Assembly (NCBI GenBank): GCA_002432545.1
Contig: DJFR01000156.1
Coordinates: 3,997-14,115, forward strand
Direction: 5' to 3'
Origin: Flammeovirgaceae bacterium UBA5867
Lineage (GTDB): Bacteria; Bacteroidota; Bacteroidia; Cytophagales; Cyclobacteriaceae
Length of the DNA stretch: 10,119 nucleotides
Shown here: piece by piece, positions 6,906 to 10,119 of the stretch
How positions within the stretch are numbered: position 1 is the stretch's first letter
Layout: each line of letters starts with the position of its first letter
Position numbers and translations under genes: made by a program
Notes under the pieces: model-generated
The model's database searches: none
Told to the model about the DNA's origin: nothing
What the model saw: only the letters and a program-made list of their open reading frames with translations

Positions 6906-7310
6906 TTATGCCTTCAGGTATTTAACAGCTTTTTGCTTAACCATATCACGATCGGCTGTGATGGAAGGGTCGCTGTAAACGTGTTGTGATACTTCCGCTA
7001 CAACAGCCTTTTTGAATCCCAGTTTTTCAGCGATGTGCTCGCAGAATACAATCTCGCTTCTGAAAACCTGACCATCCATTTTCATTAACTGAATAAGGAA
7101 ATAAAGGTGTTCAAATTTTTCATCGTTGGTGAGACTGTTGATGTTGCCAATGGGTTGAGGGTTGCTTAGCATCTGATCAACTTCTTCCTTGGTAATGCCA
7201 TTTGCTTTGGCAATCGTCTGGATAAGTTTTGATTCGCGGTCGGCTACTTTTTTATCGCTCGCAGCCAGGTTGATTAGCACATTAAGTTCGGCTTTTTTGT
7301 CAAAAATCAT
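6906..7310 (-). CDS. TerB-like small cytoplasmic protein
   Basis: This 134-residue protein has no signal peptide or membrane helix and is predicted to be all alpha-helical. It shows the internal two-fold pattern of TerB-like domains: ASDKKVADRE (17-26) and KMDGQVFRSE (77-86) share the spacing D-x2-V-x3-E, each at a helix junction, followed by IAKANGITKEEVDQML and IAEKLGFKKAVVAEV. In TerB-family proteins the paired acidic residues can bind metal ions. TerB occurs in tellurite-resistance operons and, as lone genes, in many genomes with unknown roles. No other ter gene is nearby, so a tellurite role is not supported. It converges with the ABC operon and shares the terminator at 6851-6886. ATG 7310 follows an AAGAG-containing leader. 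It may be a general stress or scaffold protein; this is not resolved. Confidence 0.85.
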   Translation of the reverse strand: MIFDKKAELNVLINLAASDKKVADRESKLIQTIAKANGITKEEVDQMLSNPQPIGNINSLTNDEKFEHLYFLIQLMKMDGQVFRSEIVFCEHIAEKLGFKKAVVAEVSQHVYSDPSITADRDMVKQKAVKYLKA

Positions 7311-7427
7311 AGAAGCTCTTGGTTAGAAATGCAAATGTTAAAAAATGGACTATGAAATTTAGTGTAAAATACAATGTTTTAGTACATCCTCAAAATTATT
7401 ACCTGGCGAGCTCCTGCATGCAACCCT

Positions 7428-7435
7428 TATATTTG
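7428..7435 (+). promoter_or_regulatory. Bacteroidota-type -7 promoter box for the GIN-domain gene
   Basis: TATATTTG at 7428-7435 exactly matches the known Bacteroidota -7 consensus TAnnTTTG. It would place transcription initiation near 7441-7443, giving a leader of about 25 nt before ATG 7467. No good TTG -33 box is at the expected spacing (the region reads ACCTGGCG), so strength is uncertain. It also argues against translation from TTG 7440, which would lie at or before the transcript start. Confidence 0.6.
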
Positions 7436-7466
7436 TGTCTTGTCTTTAGGGCAAATTGATAATACC

Positions 7467-8150
7467 ATGAAGAATTTATTAAGTGTAATCTTACTTATAT
7501 CCTGCCTGACGGCTGCGTCAGCTCAGCAAACTCAGAATCGTACGGTTGGTTCTTTCACGGGAATAAAAGCAGCTGAAGGTGTTAACGTTTACCTGAAGAA
7601 AGGTGATAAGGAAAGTTTACGGCTAGAAGTTACAGGTACCGATCCGGATAATGTTGTTACCGAAGTATCGGGTTCGTATCTCAAAGTACACATGCGTGAT
7701 GGTCGCTACCGCGGAAATATTGATGTGAAAGTGTACGTTACATACGTTAATCTGGATAAACTCTCTGCCAGTTCTGCCGGCAGTATTTATTCAGAAGAAG
7801 CTGTTAAAAGTTCTTCGTTGGATATAAGCGCCTCCAGTGCCGGGGAAATAGAAGTAGCGATAGATGCAGAGTTTGTTACAGCCAGCGCGTCCAGTGCCGG
7901 TGAACTTGAACTTACGGGTAAAACAAAATCACTGGACGTAGATGCCAGCAGTGCCGGAGAGATTGACGCCTATAACCTCGATGCTTCTAAAGTACAGGCC
8001 GAAGCGAGTAGTGGAGGTTCCATCAAAATCAGTGTTACAACGGAACTCAACGCCCACGCCAGCAGTGGAGGAAGTATACGCTTCCGTGGAAACCCGAACA
8101 AATCCGTAACTGACTCCAGCAGCGGAGGCTCCGTGAAGAAGTCGAGTTAA
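7467..8150 (+). CDS. Secreted head-GIN / DUF2807 beta-helix protein
   Basis: This 227-residue protein starts at ATG 7467. Residues 1-19 (MKNLLSVILLISCLTAASA) are a signal peptide with cleavage before QQTQN, and translation from the upstream in-frame TTG at 7440 would spoil it. After RTVGSFTGIKAAEGVNVYL, the usual opening of the head-GIN domain, the chain turns into a ladder of seven Ser/Gly turns: ASSAGSI 101, ASSAGEI 122, ASSAGEL 141, ASSAGEI 160, ASSGGSI 180, ASSGGSI 198 and SSSGGSV 217. The period is 18-21 residues, one beta-helix rung each. Such proteins are abundant in Bacteroidota, are exported, and are thought to be adhesin-like or structural; no enzymatic site is visible. The gene has its own promoter and terminator and is therefore monocistronic. 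Confidence 0.9.
   Translation: MKNLLSVILLISCLTAASAQQTQNRTVGSFTGIKAAEGVNVYLKKGDKESLRLEVTGTDPDNVVTEVSGSYLKVHMRDGRYRGNIDVKVYVTYVNLDKLSASSAGSIYSEEAVKSSSLDISASSAGEIEVAIDAEFVTASASSAGELELTGKTKSLDVDASSAGEIDAYNLDASKVQAEASSGGSIKISVTTELNAHASSGGSIRFRGNPNKSVTDSSSGGSVKKSS
7767..8135 (+). repeat. Seven-rung ASS(A/G)G protein repeat within the GIN-domain gene
   Basis: Seven in-frame units encode (A/S)SS(A/G)G(S/E)(I/L/V). The first four use SSAG and the last three SSGG. DNA copies differ in synonymous positions (for example GCCAGTTCTGCC, GCCTCCAGTGCC, GCGAGTAGTGGA), so the repeat is kept at protein level rather than being a recent DNA duplication. Confidence 0.85.
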
Positions 8151-8175
8151 GTATATATAGTTTACTTTAAAGATT

Positions 8176-8207
8176 AAGCGGCTGGTCTTGGTGAAGATCA
8201 GCCGCTT
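8176..8207. terminator. Hairpin terminator between GIN gene and right-hand operon
   Basis: AAGCGGCTGGTCTT (8176-8189) and AAGATCAGCCGCTT (8194-8207) pair over 14 bp with one G-T wobble around a GGTG loop. The stem is followed by TGGTTT on the plus strand. It sits between converging genes (stops at 8150 and 8238) and most likely serves the GIN gene. The tail is weak in both directions, so efficiency is uncertain. Confidence 0.8.
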
Positions 8208-8237
8208 TGGTTTAGTAAGGATACGAAATGAGATTTG

Positions 8238-8840
8238 CTATTGGCAAAGTGTATTCTCAAACCATTCCTTTTTGAAAAGTTCTTCGATCTTTATGATGTT
8301 ATTCCATTCTTTAACATCAGGACATCTTTCATGTGAGTTGTATACATCATAATATTCTAAATACCTTACTCTATCACCTGATACTATCAAAATATAAATG
8401 GTTTCAGAGTCAATCACTCCGCTGTCTTTACAAGTAGTACGCAATGCTTTTTCTTCTGGTAAATCAAATAGTTTATACTCTTTGAGCTTGGATAAAAAAA
8501 TATCAGCTTCTTCGGGACGACATAGTTTTCTTGTTAGAATATCTCTTGAAATATAGTACTCCGGATCTTTTTTTTGCTGCTCTCTATCAATCATCCCTTG
8601 TCGCAATTCTATTTTCTCCCAAGATCCCTGACTATATGAAAAAAAATTGTATAGCGCATTTCCTCCTTCTGCAGGAATAAAAAAAATCACACAAAACTCT
8701 GAGTCACTCACTACCGGCATCAGGTCTTTGTAGATAGCATCTATACTTGAGTTGGCAATGAAATTCGGAAATACATTTTCTTTTTGTTTTGCGCAACTGC
8801 AAGCGAAAATTGGAATAATAAGACAAAGTAATTTCCTCAT
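8238..8840 (-). CDS. Predicted small lipoprotein, function unknown
   Basis: Starting at ATG 8840-8838 gives 200 residues, opening with MRKLLCLIIPIFACSCAKQKEN: a short basic stretch, a hydrophobic core and Cys14/Cys16 followed by a polar stretch. This is the look of a lipoprotein signal, although neither IFA-C nor ACS-C is a perfect lipobox. A longer in-frame start at 8891 would overlap the upstream gene by 47 bp and bury the signal, so I reject it. The mature part is a mixed alpha/beta domain with EFCVIFFIPAEGGNALYNFFSY, a charged region DREQQKKDPEYYISRDILTRK, and a terminal part with VRYLEYYDVYNSHERCPDVKEW. I do not recognise the family. It lies 4 bp behind the HExxH gene and is surely co-transcribed with it. 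Its base composition is AT-richer than the genes to the left (about 32% GC in sampled lines). Confidence 0.8.
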   Translation of the reverse strand: MRKLLCLIIPIFACSCAKQKENVFPNFIANSSIDAIYKDLMPVVSDSEFCVIFFIPAEGGNALYNFFSYSQGSWEKIELRQGMIDREQQKKDPEYYISRDILTRKLCRPEEADIFLSKLKEYKLFDLPEEKALRTTCKDSGVIDSETIYILIVSGDRVRYLEYYDVYNSHERCPDVKEWNNIIKIEELFKKEWFENTLCQ

Positions 8841-8844
8841 AAAT

Positions 8845-10119
8845 TTAATTGCATCTAGTTCCTGAAATGCCTGTTCTATAACGGTCCTCAATTGTCTTAA
8901 TTTCAGACTCCTTTAGTCCACTTCGGGCTAATATTTTATTATAGAGTTCTCCCCAAGTAGCTGCATATACAGTCATTCCTTTAAGAATTAACCCTTTTGC
9001 ATCTTTAGGGCTAAGAGTCGGGTACGCTTTGTTCAAGCCGGCTCCCAGTAAATCTAAATAGTTTGTAAATATTGCTACGTGATGTTCTGTCGGGGAGTAT
9101 TTAAAGATATTTTCATTGTCAAGGTAGAGAACTATTGCGTGAAAAGCTTCATGGTATATTGTTGACGCGGCAAGCTCCTCTGAACCAACTGATAACTTTC
9201 CAGGATTTAAGTGAATTGTAATGTTAAGTATACCGTTTTTTTCTTTTGGTGGATCGGTTTCTCCAAGTTTGGTTAATACAGGATTAATATCATCTATCAA
9301 AATCAAATTCACCTTATCATCCTTACTAAAAATGTCGTGTATTAGTCTATTAAATGTACTCGCCACCTGTGGGTTCAATACCTTATTTGCTACCTTCTTC
9401 AGACAGGGATTTTTTAACTGATTATCGATACAGTGAACGCAAGTCTCTTTGAAGTAAGGTTGATTTTTATCCGGAGCAATTACAACAGCGCCATTTCCTC
9501 CACTACCTGAAGCAGTGCCTCCGCTACCGGATAAATTACTACTGCCTCCGTCTAGATAACTACCTCCATAGGCGCTGTTATCACACATGCCCATATTAAC
9601 ACTAATCGTGCAGATTCTGCCCTCAATCGTGGTACGATCATATTGGCAGTGACACGGGTAATCTGTAACGGTTATTACTTTATAAGTCGTTCTGCAGAAC
9701 TGATCAATACTTTTGGCACACAAGATTTTTCGTTCAGTTCTTCCTCCCTGGTATATACTATCTTGTGTAAATGGAACTGATATTTGCCCGATCTCATTTC
9801 CGTTCAGGTCAAATTGTTGCAGTACACCACGAAATGATTCATCAGTACTCAGTGTTCCATCCGGAATATAGCGGTATATATACCCATAAAATCCTTCATC
9901 ATACTTGGAGAGTACCAGGTTTTCGAAATAGTCGGGCGAATCATCAGGGAGCAGGAAGGTATAATTCAAAGTACCGCTGTCAAGGTCTTCGTACTTGAAA
10001 AAGGCCCCGTTGATTTCAAGACTGCTCACTCGCCCGTTGGGGGAACCTGTTTTTATTTTTGATAGTAACTCCTGCACGCCCGGTTCGTGGTCAATGTCAG
10101 TAATCGTAATTTTTGGTTC
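8845..10119 (-). CDS. Putative zinc-metallopeptidase-like exported protein (partial, 5' end beyond the window)
   Basis: The frame is open to the right edge, giving 424 visible residues; a GTG at 10077 exists, but the upstream reading (EPKITITDIDHEPG) continues without break, so the true start lies outside. The N-terminal half is a beta-rich domain (GYIYRYIPDGTLSTDESFRGVLQQFD), then a cysteine-rich stretch with YPCHCQYD. A Gly/Ser linker (GSGGTASGSGGNG) leads to a C-terminal domain beginning CVHCIDNQLKNPCLKK. That domain holds TIYHEAFHAIVLYLD, a canonical HExxH zinc site (9139-9153), and 18 residues later EHHVAIFTNYLD, which could supply the third ligand. Many cysteines and the linker suggest an extracytoplasmic location. 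Similar HExxH domains occur in Bacteroidota surface lipoproteins and in polymorphic-toxin C-termini. Peptidase activity is an inference; the substrate is unknown. Its stop is 4 bp before the lipoprotein start. Confidence 0.8.
   Translation of the reverse strand, partial: EPKITITDIDHEPGVQELLSKIKTGSPNGRVSSLEINGAFFKYEDLDSGTLNYTFLLPDDSPDYFENLVLSKYDEGFYGYIYRYIPDGTLSTDESFRGVLQQFDLNGNEIGQISVPFTQDSIYQGGRTERKILCAKSIDQFCRTTYKVITVTDYPCHCQYDRTTIEGRICTISVNMGMCDNSAYGGSYLDGGSSNLSGSGGTASGSGGNGAVVIAPDKNQPYFKETCVHCIDNQLKNPCLKKVANKVLNPQVASTFNRLIHDIFSKDDKVNLILIDDINPVLTKLGETDPPKEKNGILNITIHLNPGKLSVGSEELAASTIYHEAFHAIVLYLDNENIFKYSPTEHHVAIFTNYLDLLGAGLNKAYPTLSPKDAKGLILKGMTVYAATWGELYNKILARSGLKESEIKTIEDRYRTGISGTRCN

Noticed and set aside
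6906..7310. A tellurite-resistance operon
   Set aside because: Only one TerB-like gene is present; there are no terA, terC, terD or terE neighbours in the window.
7440..7442. TTG as the start of the GIN-domain gene
   Set aside because: The promoter box at 7428-7435 places it at the transcript start, and the extension would precede a perfect signal peptide beginning at ATG 7467.
7767..8135. A CRISPR array or tandem DNA repeat
   Set aside because: The periodic units are in frame, diverged at synonymous sites and encode beta-helix rungs; spacer and repeat lengths do not fit CRISPR.
8841..8891. Longer start for the lipoprotein gene (adds MRTVIEQAFQELDAIKF)
   Set aside because: It overlaps the upstream gene by 47 bp and puts 17 residues before a clear lipoprotein signal; ATG 8840 gives the signal at the N-terminus and a 4-bp gap.
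10075..10077. GTG as the start of the HExxH protein
   Set aside because: The frame remains open upstream to the window edge and the sequence there reads as ordinary protein; there is no signal peptide after the GTG.

Overview
The window looks like chromosome from a member of the phylum Bacteroidota, most likely a Cytophagales-type organism (inference). The evidence is as follows: start codons follow A-rich leaders rather than clear Shine-Dalgarno sequences; there is a perfect Bacteroidota-type -7 promoter box (TATATTTG) ahead of one gene; there is a GIN/DUF2807 beta-helix protein and a protein family common in this phylum that databases often label 'asparagine synthetase B'. Most genes are roughly 45% GC, and one gene near the right end is clearly poorer in GC. 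No tRNA, rRNA, CRISPR array, integrase or transposase was seen.

Layout. Bases 1-1208 (minus strand, 3' end cut off by the window) encode a secreted GATase-like protein. Bases 1379-2614 (plus) encode a stand-alone MacB/FtsX-type ABC permease. Bases 2767-3375 (minus) encode a TesA-like SGNH esterase. It is divergent from an ABC ATPase (3464-4168) and a large ten-helix permease (4259-6826), and together these reproduce the tesA / ybbA-ybbP arrangement known from E. coli. A near-perfect hairpin terminator separates the permease from a convergent TerB-like protein (6906-7310, minus). A secreted head-GIN beta-helix protein follows (7467-8150, plus) and ends at a second bidirectional hairpin. The right end holds a two-gene minus-strand operon: a multi-cysteine protein with an HEAFH zinc-protease motif (8845 to beyond the right edge) and, 4 bp downstream of it, a small predicted lipoprotein (8238-8840).

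Functional picture. The central block is about the cell envelope: an exported esterase and an MacB/YbbP-class ABC system, a class usually linked to export or to moving lipidic substrates out of the inner membrane. The flanking genes also encode mostly exported proteins (GATase-like, GIN, HExxH protein, lipoprotein). The TerB-like protein is the one clear cytoplasmic outlier besides the ATPase.

The least expected structure is non-coding. Two spacers, 2617-2765 and 4164-4242, are each built as an inverted-repeat unit whose long arms lie at, or include, the stop codons of the neighbouring genes. They resemble dispersed intergenic repeat elements, and one sits inside the ATPase-permease operon. 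The right-hand metallopeptidase-like/lipoprotein pair is the best candidate for an undescribed functional unit.
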